From CAYZQE01 sp964480635 (GTDB lineage: Bacteria > Pseudomonadota > Gammaproteobacteria > GCA-001735895): DNA of 30,777 nucleotides. This document shows positions 8,040 through 16,619 of this stretch, piece after piece (position 1 is the stretch's first letter; each line of letters opens with the position of its first letter). The stretch is from contig CAYZQE010000017.1 of NCBI GenBank assembly GCA_964480635.1, positions 1-30,777 of the forward strand, read 5' to 3'. The notes below the pieces were generated by a model that was given only the letters and a program-made list of their open reading frames with translations, did not search any database and had not been told where the DNA came from. A program made the translations under genes and the position numbers.

Positions 8040-8339
8040 TTAAGCGTCAATAGCTTTTGGTAAAATATTTTCTACTTCGCCATGTACACGCGCAATAATG
8101 TGAGCCGACACTAAGCCGTCACCAACACGTTCACATGCATCTGCTCCAGCGCGTACTGCTGCGTTTACCGCACCTGTCTCACCGCGAACTAACACAGTGA
8201 CATAACCACCGCCTACAAATTCGCGACCTACTAAACGAACTTCAGCTGCTTTCGTCATTGCATCGGCTGCTTCAATAGCAGGAACTAATCCGCGAGTTTC
8301 GATCATACCTAAAGCGACACCTGTAACTGCATTTGCCAT
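8040..8339 (-). CDS. csoS1: CsoS1 carboxysome shell hexamer protein, first copy
   Basis: This is a 99-residue BMC-domain shell protein and the first csoS1 in transcription order. It differs from the other two only at the N-terminus (MANAVTGVALG) and, against the third copy, at the C-terminus. It follows csoS4B by about 33 bases. CsoS1 hexamers tile the facets, and their central pore is thought to pass bicarbonate and sugar phosphates. Because the terminator lies just after it, this copy is probably the most highly expressed. Positionally it equals csoS1C of Halothiobacillus. Confidence 0.95.
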   Translation of the reverse strand: MANAVTGVALGMIETRGLVPAIEAADAMTKAAEVRLVGREFVGGGYVTVLVRGETGAVNAAVRAGADACERVGDGLVSAHIIARVHGEVENILPKAIDA

Positions 8340-8372
8340 ATCATTCTCCGTTATTCATTAATTAAAATTTAG

Positions 8373-8618
8373 TTATTGAACCCAATCGTCGATAATACCG
8401 GCGATAGTCAAATCTGTTAATACATTGTAGTCAGGCATTGCATGACGCGCTGCCGAACCACTAACCGTAATCACCCACTGTCCGGGTGGCACTCCTACAG
8501 GATCAGTAGCGACACAAAGCTTACCGTTGTAATCGCTTAGTACACGTAAAGACACGCTCTTCAAGCCATTAATACGGCGAGTAGTCACTAGGTCATCACG
8601 TACCTGCATTATTTCCAC
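8373..8618 (-). CDS. csoS4B: CsoS4B carboxysome vertex pentamer protein
   Basis: This 81-residue protein of the EutN/CcmL BMC-vertex family has the pattern MQVRDDLVTTRRINGL, a central VGVPPGQWVITVSGSAAR segment and a C-terminal DLTIAGIIDDW. BMC-vertex pentamers cap the twelve corners of the icosahedral shell. It starts one base after the csoS4A stop codon, so the pair is translationally coupled. The two vertex paralogues are of similar size and clearly diverged, as in other alpha-carboxysome operons. Confidence 0.94.
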   Translation of the reverse strand: MEIMQVRDDLVTTRRINGLKSVSLRVLSDYNGKLCVATDPVGVPPGQWVITVSGSAARHAMPDYNVLTDLTIAGIIDDWVQ

Positions 8619-8619
8619 T

Positions 8620-8871
8620 TTAGCTTTCCTGCCAGTAATCTATAATCCCAACAATGGTCAGATCACTTGGGTATTCTTTGCTTCCTGCTGCTTCACGAGC
8701 GGCAGAACTACCTACACAAATGACCCAATCACCTGGAATACAACCAACCGAATCAACAGCAACGACAGGCGTACCACCTGGTTTATCGCGCAGCACTAAT
8801 AATGGCCTATGACCCAAGCTTTCAACACGATTTGTCGATACCAAGGTTTTATCTACTTGCATGACTCTCAT
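8620..8871 (-). CDS. csoS4A: CsoS4A carboxysome vertex pentamer protein
   Basis: This 83-residue BMC-vertex protein begins MRVMQVDKTLVSTNRVESLG, with the conserved IPGDWVICVGSSAARE stretch and a DLTIVGIIDYW end. It forms pentamers that close the shell vertices. Its ATG overlaps the csoSCA stop codon by four bases, the standard coupled arrangement in this operon type. Assignment as 4A rather than 4B follows from position after csoSCA and from the N-terminal pattern. Confidence 0.94.
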   Translation of the reverse strand: MRVMQVDKTLVSTNRVESLGHRPLLVLRDKPGGTPVVAVDSVGCIPGDWVICVGSSAAREAAGSKEYPSDLTIVGIIDYWQES

Positions 8872-10493
8872 GCTACTTCCTCATCAATAATTTCTAAAGG
8901 GCTACCTAATGGGCGGTCTTGCAAGCTCATTTGGCAAACCAATTTGTTTTGTTTGCTTAGGTCTATATAACGATTTTCTATTGCCGCCTTAATACGTCGA
9001 CACTTTTCAACCATACGCTGTCGCGAACCTGGCACTTTCGAATCATAAAGATAATGAATCGCTATCGGGATAGGCAAACCATTAGCCAAATTTAATCCCG
9101 TAAATATTTTAATCCCTATATCAAGATCGGCTGCACCTTCTTCTACCGTATGGAGGTGCGCATAATACGCAATATTGCGTAACTGAATTTCTTGGAAACC
9201 ATCTCCAACACTAATATAACGCTCAGCATGCCCTATATCCGGATAGCAACCCTCATAACGATCGTTTACATATTCAATTTGCGACAAATTGTTAACCAAT
9301 AAATTAACAATCAATCGCGCTATACCTTCATGAGCCGTACCTTCACCTGCACCCCAACCATCCATCTCACTGATGGCATTGACTGCTTGATACACTTTAA
9401 TACGTGCATTATCGGCTGTTAAATCTTGTGTCTCTTGATAGAGCTGAGCGTTATCAATATAACGAAATACATTCAACTCACCTTTACTATCGGGTACATG
9501 CACACGGATAGCATCGGTATCGGTATCCACACCAATCAATAAAATATCGACCGATGCGCCACAGCAGAAGCTATTCTCTATCGCTTCTCTAAATTCTTGT
9601 AACCGCTCCAAACCTGCTTCAGCCGAAATACGATCGTTACTGCCGTGAGCCGCACATCCTTGATGTGATGGATCCGAGCTACTGCGATGATATACCACCA
9701 CTTTTAAATAGCGCGTTTGAGCATCAGATGCGACGGGCTGACCCGTACGATAACGCGCTAACTCGACGCTTTCCCAGTGCTTAATATTTGCTTCAACATT
9801 AAACAACGCACCTGCATACGCATTACGTACCGTTAACGCTGATAACGGTAATCGCAAAATATACTTAGATAAGCCTTTTAATCGCCCATCTGAACACGGT
9901 GTAATATCAACGCAATGAAAGCCGCAATCTAAAAATAGACCTTGGGTATCAAGCGTATCTTCGACTTGAGTACGCAGATTATCTGCAAACTGTTTTACCG
10001 AATGCTGTAATGCGCCAAAGACACTGTGCGCATAAAGCGCCGGCATATCTAAACCTTTAAGCCAAGCATTCCCTAAAATAGACTCGGGTAAGTTATAACC
10101 CAACTGCTTTTCTACTAAAGCTTGCGCTTGAGCAGTAAAGCCGCTGTCATGTTGCATATTGGCCAGTTTTTTTAATACTGGAACAATCGCATCAAACCGT
10201 CCTTTTATCGCTTCTTCACAACGCTCTAATTGCGCATTTGCATGCAAATCAGTTAACGGGTGACGACACGATTGAGCGGGCAATTTGGCACAACTAACCG
10301 CTTCTGGTGCTGTAAACAAAGGCTTAACCTCTTGTTGAACCTTCGCTTCTTGCTGTGGCTGTTGAGCACTCTCTTGCTTAACTGCCACAGCGGACACCAC
10401 AATATTTGGCTGCCCCATACCGACAGGTGCTTGCGAATGTCGGCTGACGCCGCTATTCGTTTGTTTTCTCCTGTAGGCATTTTTAGTATTCAT
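8868..10493 (-). CDS. csoS3: CsoSCA (CsoS3), carboxysomal carbonic anhydrase
   Basis: The 541-residue product is a diverged beta-class carbonic anhydrase with an unstructured N-terminal segment (about residues 1-70, Q and K rich), a helical domain, the catalytic domain and a degenerate C-terminal domain. The zinc ligands are visible as C200, H269 and C280, with the D202-R204 pair in PCSDGR; their spacings match the Halothiobacillus enzyme (C173, H242, C253). It converts imported bicarbonate to CO2 inside the shell for RuBisCO. The N-terminal tail is the part known in this family to anchor the enzyme to RuBisCO. ATG 10493 has no strong Shine-Dalgarno sequence. The second scaffold gap is about 85 bases upstream. 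Confidence 0.95.
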   Translation of the reverse strand: MNTKNAYRRKQTNSGVSRHSQAPVGMGQPNIVVSAVAVKQESAQQPQQEAKVQQEVKPLFTAPEAVSCAKLPAQSCRHPLTDLHANAQLERCEEAIKGRFDAIVPVLKKLANMQHDSGFTAQAQALVEKQLGYNLPESILGNAWLKGLDMPALYAHSVFGALQHSVKQFADNLRTQVEDTLDTQGLFLDCGFHCVDITPCSDGRLKGLSKYILRLPLSALTVRNAYAGALFNVEANIKHWESVELARYRTGQPVASDAQTRYLKVVVYHRSSSDPSHQGCAAHGSNDRISAEAGLERLQEFREAIENSFCCGASVDILLIGVDTDTDAIRVHVPDSKGELNVFRYIDNAQLYQETQDLTADNARIKVYQAVNAISEMDGWGAGEGTAHEGIARLIVNLLVNNLSQIEYVNDRYEGCYPDIGHAERYISVGDGFQEIQLRNIAYYAHLHTVEEGAADLDIGIKIFTGLNLANGLPIPIAIHYLYDSKVPGSRQRMVEKCRRIKAAIENRYIDLSKQNKLVCQMSLQDRPLGSPLEIIDEEVA

Positions 10494-10576
10494 GGTTTTA
10501 TCAGCACGCTATGTCAACGATTTAAGCTAGACGCTCTTGTTGACTCACACAAAATGAGCCAAGCGATAACTTATAA

Positions 10577-10676
10577 NNNNNNNNNNNNNNNNNNNNNNNN
10601 NNNNNNNNNNNNNNNNNNNNNNNNNNNNNNNNNNNNNNNNNNNNNNNNNNNNNNNNNNNNNNNNNNNNNNNNNNNN
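10577..10676. other. Scaffold gap (100 N) between csoS2 and csoSCA
   Basis: Exactly 100 N separate the csoS2 stop from the csoSCA leader. The last 14 bases before it (10563-10576, GCGATAACTTATAA) recur immediately after it (10677-10690), so the contigs may overlap by 14 bases with nothing missing. The evidence is weaker than at the first gap, and the true length of this intergenic region is uncertain. Both neighbouring genes are complete. Confidence 0.85.
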
Positions 10677-10699
10677 GCGATAACTTATAAACCAATGAC

Positions 10700-13411
10700 T
10701 TAAGCACTTGCGCCACCCGACAAGGTAACTAAACCTGTCTTACAACTATTGCCACTACCACCGGTCACTTTAGAAACCACTGCTTCAGGGCGTTCACGGT
10801 CTTTAAGAGCATGAGCACCTATATTATCGCGCTTAACTGATACACCTTGTTGCGTTTGATTTCGACCTGCAGAAAACAAACCTTCTGTACCTGTTACCAA
10901 ACCACCGCGCGACCAATCATCGCCCGTAATTAACATACCTTGCTCACTGCCTTCACCTGTAATCACCTTAAGCGATACATCTTCTTGTATCGAGGTCACA
11001 TTTTGCGCAGCAACAGGAGCAACAACGTCTCTTATGTGCCTAAATTCTGGCGTACCTGAAATAACACCATCTGCTTTATTAACAGCACCGGTAATTGAAT
11101 TCCTATGCGCATACACACTCGTATGAACCGGATCATTACTTCGTTGTTGCCAAGCAGACTTAGCCGGTGATTGCACTGTAAAATCAGACTGATAAGCCTC
11201 TACAGCAACAACTGGAGCGGCTTCTGCCTGGTTATTTCTCACCATATGGTGCATCGGTTGAGCATTACAAACAGCACTATCTTGCACGCCTTGATAATAT
11301 GCACCCGTGACACTTTGACAAGCGCCACGCTGAAAACCACCCATTAAACGAGGGTCTTGTGCTGGAGTTGAGCCAGATACATTCATCGCGGCAAAATTGT
11401 TTTGTGCCACATGACGCTGCTCACTCATCACAACGGCTTCGTTTGAACAAAATTCATTCATTAGGTCTCGACCAATAGCATCATTACCGGTCACTGTGCG
11501 GCAAATGCCACGCTCATCACCCGTTGTATTATGCGCGTGAATTGGCTGATTACCACTCACTGCCTGACCATTCCACGTACGACTCATAGCCGTCTGTGTT
11601 GCCATTGCTTGTGGCACTTGTTGACATGAAGTTTGAAAAAATTCACGGCTAACATATTCACTTCCGGTGACGACAGAGCAGCTACCCTTGTCGTCACCCG
11701 TTAGCTTTGGGGAGGGGCTGCCCTCCGTTCCGCTCAGCCTTCGCCCACTCAATGTGTGCATATCATGCACTTTGCTGGAGCGCTGGTCGCAAAAACCATT
11801 TCGTGCTGAGCTATCATATTGATTGCCCGTCACTCTTTGGCAAGTCCCTGGCTCATTGCCGGTTACTTTTTTATCACGATCAACCAGGTTACCTGTAATA
11901 GACATGCCACCATCGTTTGAATCAACGGCTACTTTCGCTGGCGTTAATGGAGCCTTAGTACCGCAAGCCGATTCGAATCGCTCACTAGACACATATTCAG
12001 ATCCTGTTACACGACCACATAAGTCTTGATCGTCTCCCGTAATACCTGAAATACGCGATGATTCACCACCTGACACAGGCATACCAGCTGAGGTATGAGA
12101 CAGCGCTACTTTCGCTGGTGCTTGAGGAACAATTGTTCGAGTCTGCATATCAACATATTCAGAACCTGTTACGCGCTGCGATGATCCCGACTCAGACCCT
12201 GTGACTGCATTATCTCTCGCTTCATCAACACCCGTAATGGACATGTTTTTAGCGGTAACACCCTCAATAACTTTCATCTGAGAAGGCATGGCCTTAGACG
12301 TTGAACAGCTGGATTGAAAATGTTCAGCACCCAAATATTCACTGCCAGTAACAACTTTACAACCACCTGCTTCGCCACCAGTAACCTTGTCACTAATTGC
12401 AACATTGGTACCTGTCATATCTTGACCATGAGACGTTTTACTGACTTTAACTTTTGCTTCTGCTGGCTGCGGCGTGGTTGAACAAAAATTATTAAATTGC
12501 TCTGCACCCAAATATTCTGTACCTGTAATATCACGACACGTACCTGCTTCTACGCCGGTTATCTTATCTGTTTGCTCAACTTGGGTGCCCGTCACTGACT
12601 GCCCCGATAATGTTGTGCCCACTTCAACTTTAGCAGGCGCATCATCAACCACAGGGCGCACTCGACCACTAGGGCGACACGCCTCAGATTCTCCGCGACC
12701 AGACACGCACATGTCTTCACGACGCATTTTAGCCATTGCTCTTCCCGTCAATGATGACGACGATGAACCTGCGCCACGCACCAATGATTTACGAGCTGCT
12801 ATACCCGCTTTACCGGGTAGCGCTAACTTACCTTTTTTAGATAAATTATTGCGTCGCTGACGACATAACGCCTTAACGCTTAAGCTTGCATCAGTTGCCA
12901 TTTGTGCGTCACTATCTATCAGCTCACACAACGAGTCTAACTCTGCATTATTCGACAATTTTTCTGCCTCACTATCACAAGGTTTAGCTGACTTTTCATC
13001 AGCACAAGCATCACAACACGCTTCTGCCTCTTCGGCAGGAACACTACTAGCAGCAACATCTTGAGCTGGCTTTCTTCTACCAACATCAGCTGGCTTCGAC
13101 GGCAAGGTACTCTTTCCGCCTTTTGCCAACATGGCGCGGCGCGCCATTGAAAGTGCTTTACCACTCAATCCTTTACTGCTGATATCTGTGGCTACAGCCG
13201 CCTGTATTGGCTCATTGGCTGGAGCAACTGCGTCTACTACTGCCGCACTCTCTACAACTTGAGATGTCGGCGCAGCAACACTTGCTACCTTAGCACGCGG
13301 CTTTCGGCCTGCTGCTTTTATCTTAGCTCCGCCTGTGCGAGACATTTCTGCTCGCCTAGAACGCGCTAATTCACGACCTGTTAATGCAGGCGCTTGTACT
13401 GAATCTGTCAT
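10700..13411 (-). CDS. csoS2: CsoS2, disordered carboxysome scaffold protein
   Basis: The 903-residue repetitive protein links RuBisCO to the shell. Four N-terminal repeats with a basic helix are visible near residues 14-23, 86-95, 181-190 and 225-234 (for example ALSMARRAML); these are the RuBisCO-binding elements. About seven middle repeats follow (residues about 262-655), each with V/ISG or VTG turns and paired cysteines (T-C-x-x-V/I-TG, then a final C). The C-terminal region (about 660-903) ends in the conserved TGLVTLSGGASA tail that binds the shell. Some relatives use -1 frameshifting to make short and long forms; candidate slippery runs are seen at residues 514-515 and 591-592. A long hairpin lies between it and cbbS. 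Confidence 0.95.
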   Translation of the reverse strand: MTDSVQAPALTGRELARSRRAEMSRTGGAKIKAAGRKPRAKVASVAAPTSQVVESAAVVDAVAPANEPIQAAVATDISSKGLSGKALSMARRAMLAKGGKSTLPSKPADVGRRKPAQDVAASSVPAEEAEACCDACADEKSAKPCDSEAEKLSNNAELDSLCELIDSDAQMATDASLSVKALCRQRRNNLSKKGKLALPGKAGIAARKSLVRGAGSSSSSLTGRAMAKMRREDMCVSGRGESEACRPSGRVRPVVDDAPAKVEVGTTLSGQSVTGTQVEQTDKITGVEAGTCRDITGTEYLGAEQFNNFCSTTPQPAEAKVKVSKTSHGQDMTGTNVAISDKVTGGEAGGCKVVTGSEYLGAEHFQSSCSTSKAMPSQMKVIEGVTAKNMSITGVDEARDNAVTGSESGSSQRVTGSEYVDMQTRTIVPQAPAKVALSHTSAGMPVSGGESSRISGITGDDQDLCGRVTGSEYVSSERFESACGTKAPLTPAKVAVDSNDGGMSITGNLVDRDKKVTGNEPGTCQRVTGNQYDSSARNGFCDQRSSKVHDMHTLSGRRLSGTEGSPSPKLTGDDKGSCSVVTGSEYVSREFFQTSCQQVPQAMATQTAMSRTWNGQAVSGNQPIHAHNTTGDERGICRTVTGNDAIGRDLMNEFCSNEAVVMSEQRHVAQNNFAAMNVSGSTPAQDPRLMGGFQRGACQSVTGAYYQGVQDSAVCNAQPMHHMVRNNQAEAAPVVAVEAYQSDFTVQSPAKSAWQQRSNDPVHTSVYAHRNSITGAVNKADGVISGTPEFRHIRDVVAPVAAQNVTSIQEDVSLKVITGEGSEQGMLITGDDWSRGGLVTGTEGLFSAGRNQTQQGVSVKRDNIGAHALKDRERPEAVVSKVTGGSGNSCKTGLVTLSGGASA

Positions 13412-13510
13412 ACTGAATACCTTTTATTAAAGGGTTCTAAATATGTTGCGGCCAACACTCCAATTCAGGAAGTGAACACTGCCGCTGTATCTTTTTTACT
13501 TTTTATTAAC

Positions 13511-13543
13511 TTAAGCTAGGCACGCTTTTCGCGCCTAGCTTAA
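13511..13543 (-). promoter_or_regulatory. Strong hairpin between cbbS and csoS2
   Basis: A perfect 11-base inverted repeat (TTAAGCTAGGC at 13511-13521, mirrored at 13533-13543) encloses an 11-base loop, starting about 10 bases after the cbbS stop. There is no T-run on the minus strand, so it is not a classical terminator. It more likely protects the 3' end of a cbbLS mRNA or partly attenuates transcription into csoS2, making RuBisCO more abundant than shell proteins. Confidence 0.65.
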
Positions 13544-13552
13544 AACGACAAC

Positions 13553-13885
13553 TTAATTGCCGCGGTGCACTACAAATGACATGCCTTGACTTTGCGAGTA
13601 ATTATCATAACCAATTAAACGTACATGGTTATTAGGATACTCACGATGACATGCTTCTAGCTCACTTAATACTGTTTCTACTGATTGCTCACCAAACATA
13701 GGAAGCTTCCACATATACCAATAATAATTAAAAGCACGACTTGGCTCTACATGCTCAATTGCTGGGTTCCAGCCTTGTGCAATAACATAGGCAATGTGAG
13801 CGCGTGTTTGATCTGCCGTCATTTCTGGCAAGTACGAAAACGTCTCGAATTTTGGTGTTGACTTATAGTCTTGAATTTCAGCCAT
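13553..13885 (-). CDS. cbbS: RuBisCO small subunit, form IA
   Basis: This 110-residue small subunit opens with MAEIQDYKSTPKFETFSYLP and has the helix region with EHVEPSRAFNYYWYMWKLPM typical of form IA. It forms the caps of the L8S8 enzyme and, with CbbL, the binding groove for CsoS2 and CsoSCA peptides. A clear ribosome binding site (AGAGGT) precedes ATG 13885. It lies about 80 bases after cbbL. Confidence 0.97.
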   Translation of the reverse strand: MAEIQDYKSTPKFETFSYLPEMTADQTRAHIAYVIAQGWNPAIEHVEPSRAFNYYWYMWKLPMFGEQSVETVLSELEACHREYPNNHVRLIGYDNYSQSQGMSFVVHRGN

Positions 13886-13967
13886 TCTAAATACCTCTTT
13901 AAATTTTGTTGCGTTAGTGATCTAGCTAACGACTAACCAAACTGGTCAGCCATTAGCCAAACATCCT

Positions 13968-15386
13968 TTAACGGTTTACGTTATCCAGCTTATCTACTGT
14001 ATCGAATTCAAACTTGATTTCTTTCCAAGTTTCCATGGCGATTTTAAGCTCTGGGCTTTGTGACGCTGCTTTCGTTAATACAGCCTTGCCTTCACGCTCA
14101 ACATCAACACCGCGATTACGCGCATCAACACAAGCTTCAAGAGCAACTCGGTTTGCAGCTGCACCAGCAGCATTACCCCAAGGATGGCCTAATGTTCCAC
14201 CACCAAACTGTAATACTGAGTCATCACCAAAAATAGCAACCAATGCTGGCATATGCCATACATGAATACCACCTGATGCTACTGGTAAAACACCAGGCAT
14301 TGAACCCCAATCTTGGTCAAAGAAAATACCACGACTACGATCTTCAGGAATAAATGATTCACGCATTAAGTCAACCCAACCTAATGTTGCAGCACGATCA
14401 CCTTCTAATTTACCAACGACAGTACCAGAATGTAAATGATCACCACCCGATAAACGTAAGCACTTAGTTAGTACACGAAAGTGAATGCCGTGATGCGGGT
14501 TACGATCAACAACCGCATGCATTGCACGGTGAATGTGTAATAACATTCCATTTTTGTGACACCATTGCGCCAAACCTGTGTTGGCACAAAAGCCGCCAGT
14601 AAAGAAGTCATGCATGATAATTGGCGAACCAATTTCTTTAGCAAATTCTGCACGTTCGTACATTTCTTCTGGTGTTGGAGCCGTTACGTTTAAGTAATGA
14701 CCTTTACGCTCACCTGTTTCATTTTCCGCAGTTTCAATAGCATCTTGACAAAACAAGAAGCGATCACGCCAGCGCATAAAAGGCTGAGAGTTAACATTCT
14801 CGTCGTCTTTAGCGAAGTCTAAACCACCGCGCAACACTTCATATACCGCACGACCATAGTTTTTAGCCGACAAACCTAATTTAGGCTTAATCGTACAACC
14901 TAACATTGGACGACCATATTTATTCATTTTATCACGTTCAACTTGGATACCATGAGGCGGCCCATTACAAGTCTTAACGTAAGCAAGTGGAAAACGGATG
15001 TCTTCTAAACGTAATGCACGTAATGCTTTAAAACCAAATACGTTACCAACCAACGAGGTTAGTACGTTAACCACTGAACCTTCTTCAAAAAGATCAATTG
15101 GGTAAGCGATAAATGCGTAATGACACGTATCATCACCAGGCACGTCTTCAATGCGGTAACAACGACCACGGTAGTAGTCCATGTCAGTTAATAAATCTGT
15201 CCATACCGTTGTCCAAGTACCCGTTGAAGATTCCGCAGCAACAGCAGCAGATACTTCTTCACGATCAACGCCTGGTTGAGCTGTGATCTTAAAGCAAGCC
15301 AGTAAATCAGAATCAAGCGGCACATAGTCCGGTTGCCAATAAGTTTCGCGGTAGTCTTTTACGCCCGCTTCGTAGGTCTTAGCCAT
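13968..15386 (-). CDS. cbbL: RuBisCO large subunit, form IA (carboxysomal)
   Basis: The 472-residue large subunit fixes CO2 to ribulose bisphosphate in the Calvin cycle. The active-site elements are intact: K167 in the CTIKPKLGLS motif, the carbamylated lysine K193 in LDFAKDDEN, and the loop-6 region GKLEGDRAA. Length and sequence are of form I; the adjacent csoS2 makes this the carboxysomal IA subtype. It is the first gene of the operon, with AGGAG before ATG 15386 and a divergent cbbR about 190 bases away. Confidence 0.98.
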   Translation of the reverse strand: MAKTYEAGVKDYRETYWQPDYVPLDSDLLACFKITAQPGVDREEVSAAVAAESSTGTWTTVWTDLLTDMDYYRGRCYRIEDVPGDDTCHYAFIAYPIDLFEEGSVVNVLTSLVGNVFGFKALRALRLEDIRFPLAYVKTCNGPPHGIQVERDKMNKYGRPMLGCTIKPKLGLSAKNYGRAVYEVLRGGLDFAKDDENVNSQPFMRWRDRFLFCQDAIETAENETGERKGHYLNVTAPTPEEMYERAEFAKEIGSPIIMHDFFTGGFCANTGLAQWCHKNGMLLHIHRAMHAVVDRNPHHGIHFRVLTKCLRLSGGDHLHSGTVVGKLEGDRAATLGWVDLMRESFIPEDRSRGIFFDQDWGSMPGVLPVASGGIHVWHMPALVAIFGDDSVLQFGGGTLGHPWGNAAGAAANRVALEACVDARNRGVDVEREGKAVLTKAASQSPELKIAMETWKEIKFEFDTVDKLDNVNR

Positions 15387-15576
15387 GTGTGTGCTCCTAT
15401 AATTGAGTATTTGGCATAACGCAACTTCACTACAAATTTCATAATGAAATTACTCATAAAAACTGGACTTAGTTCATCCAAGTGCGCAGGAGTATAGCAG
15501 TAGTTTTTTAAAAGTATAATTCGATTATGTAATGACCACTATAAATAAAACATTATAGCATGCTAAAATAGCCAAT
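15387..15576. promoter_or_regulatory. Divergent cbbL/cbbR control region with LysR-type palindromes
   Basis: The 190-base intergenic region holds a T-N11-A palindrome (ATAAT TCG ATTAT, 15516-15528) and a perfect ten-base palindrome TAGCATGCTA (15556-15565) just before cbbR. On the minus strand TATACT (plus 15491-15496) is a possible -10 box for cbbL, with no good -35, as is usual for activator-dependent promoters. The palindromes sit upstream of that box, where CbbR would bind. The sites are seen; CbbR binding is inferred. Confidence 0.5.
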
Positions 15577-16479
15577 ATGAAGCCAACCATTCACCAATTA
15601 AAGATCTTTCGTAGCGTTGCCGAACACAAAAATTTTACCAAAGCTGCTCAGACACTACACATGAGTCAGCCCGCTGTTTCTATGCAGGTAAAACAAATAG
15701 AAAGTACCGTTGGCTTGCCTCTGATCGAGCAAACGGGTAAAAAGCTGTACCTTACCGAAGCTGGCAAAGCCATTAACCAATGCGCCATTAATATAGCAAG
15801 GCTACTTGAAACCACTGAAGAGACCATTGATCAATTCAAAGGCATGCATAAGGGTAAGTTACGCATTTCAGTGGCAACAACAGCGGGTTACTTTGTAATA
15901 AAGATGCTGGCTAAGTTTTCTAACTTATACCCTGAAATATCTATTAAACTTGACGTCACTAATCGTCAATCACTACTAGAACAACTCGATAACAATGAAC
16001 GTGATTTAGTTATTATGGGCGAACCCCCACAAAATAAAGGCTTAGAATCTGAAGCTTTTATGGATAACCCACTTATTATAGTTGCCCCCAAAAACCACCC
16101 CTTAGTTAATTCTAAAAATTTAAATATAAAGGATTTAGCCCATGAACCCTTTGTCACTCGTGAAAAAGGCTCAGGAACAAGGGCTGCAATAGAACGTTTT
16201 TTTGAACAGACTGATATTGACATTAATTACAGTATGGAAATGACTAGCAATGAAGCCATTAAACAGGCCGTTCAAGCAGGCATGGGCTTAGGCATTGTAT
16301 CAAGTCACACGGTGCAACTTGAGCTAGCCACGGGCTATTTAATAAATTTAAAAATTAAAAAATTCCCCATTATGCGTAAATGGTATCTTGTCCAGCGTGT
16401 TAATAAGCTGCATTCGCCCATCGCCACTTTATTTGAATCTTTTGTTCTAAAGTATAAGCATGACACTGCATTTGAATAG
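15577..16479 (+). CDS. cbbR: CbbR-type LysR transcriptional regulator
   Basis: This 300-residue LysR-family protein has an N-terminal winged helix-turn-helix (residues about 4-63, including NFTKAAQTLHMSQPAVSMQV) and a periplasmic-binding-like effector domain. CbbR regulators sense Calvin-cycle metabolites such as RuBP and activate cbb operons. It is divergent from cbbL, the standard arrangement, and this is the main reason for naming it CbbR rather than another LysR. The start fits the family; no Shine-Dalgarno sequence is obvious before ATG 15577. Confidence 0.88.
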   Translation: MKPTIHQLKIFRSVAEHKNFTKAAQTLHMSQPAVSMQVKQIESTVGLPLIEQTGKKLYLTEAGKAINQCAINIARLLETTEETIDQFKGMHKGKLRISVATTAGYFVIKMLAKFSNLYPEISIKLDVTNRQSLLEQLDNNERDLVIMGEPPQNKGLESEAFMDNPLIIVAPKNHPLVNSKNLNIKDLAHEPFVTREKGSGTRAAIERFFEQTDIDINYSMEMTSNEAIKQAVQAGMGLGIVSSHTVQLELATGYLINLKIKKFPIMRKWYLVQRVNKLHSPIATLFESFVLKYKHDTAFE

Positions 16480-16531
16480 CTACCTATAACTTTGACATCA
16501 CTATTTTAGTTTTTATATTTAAAGATGGCGA

Positions 16532-16618
16532 ATGACTCACCAAACACCCTTTTTACGACTTGAAAAAAGCAGCTAACCCCGAACATATTTGGGATGACCT
16601 CAATAATAGACAATAAAT
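16532..16618 (+). pseudogene. Possible small frame-disrupted gene before the GNAT gene
   Basis: From ATG 16532 a frame reads MTHQTPF and then stops early. If one T of the five-T run at 16550-16554 is removed, the frame continues YDLKKAANPEHIWDDLNN and ends at TAA just before ATG 16620. The result is a coding-looking peptide of about 27 residues. It could be a sequencing error, a broken gene or a frameshift-controlled leader. I recognise no family. Confidence 0.25.
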
Positions 16619-16619
16619 T

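Noticed and set aside
10260..10716. Reading frames on both strands that cross the second N gap
   Set aside because: Half of each is N; the rest is antisense or out of frame with csoSCA and its leader.
11707..12029. Plus-strand frames of 60 or more codons inside csoS2
   Set aside because: They are antisense shadows of a repetitive, stop-poor gene, with no ribosome binding site or recognisable domain.
10700..13411. Regular repeats that could suggest a CRISPR or tandem repeat array
   Set aside because: The periodicity is that of the CsoS2 protein repeats; the DNA units are degenerate and have no constant spacers.
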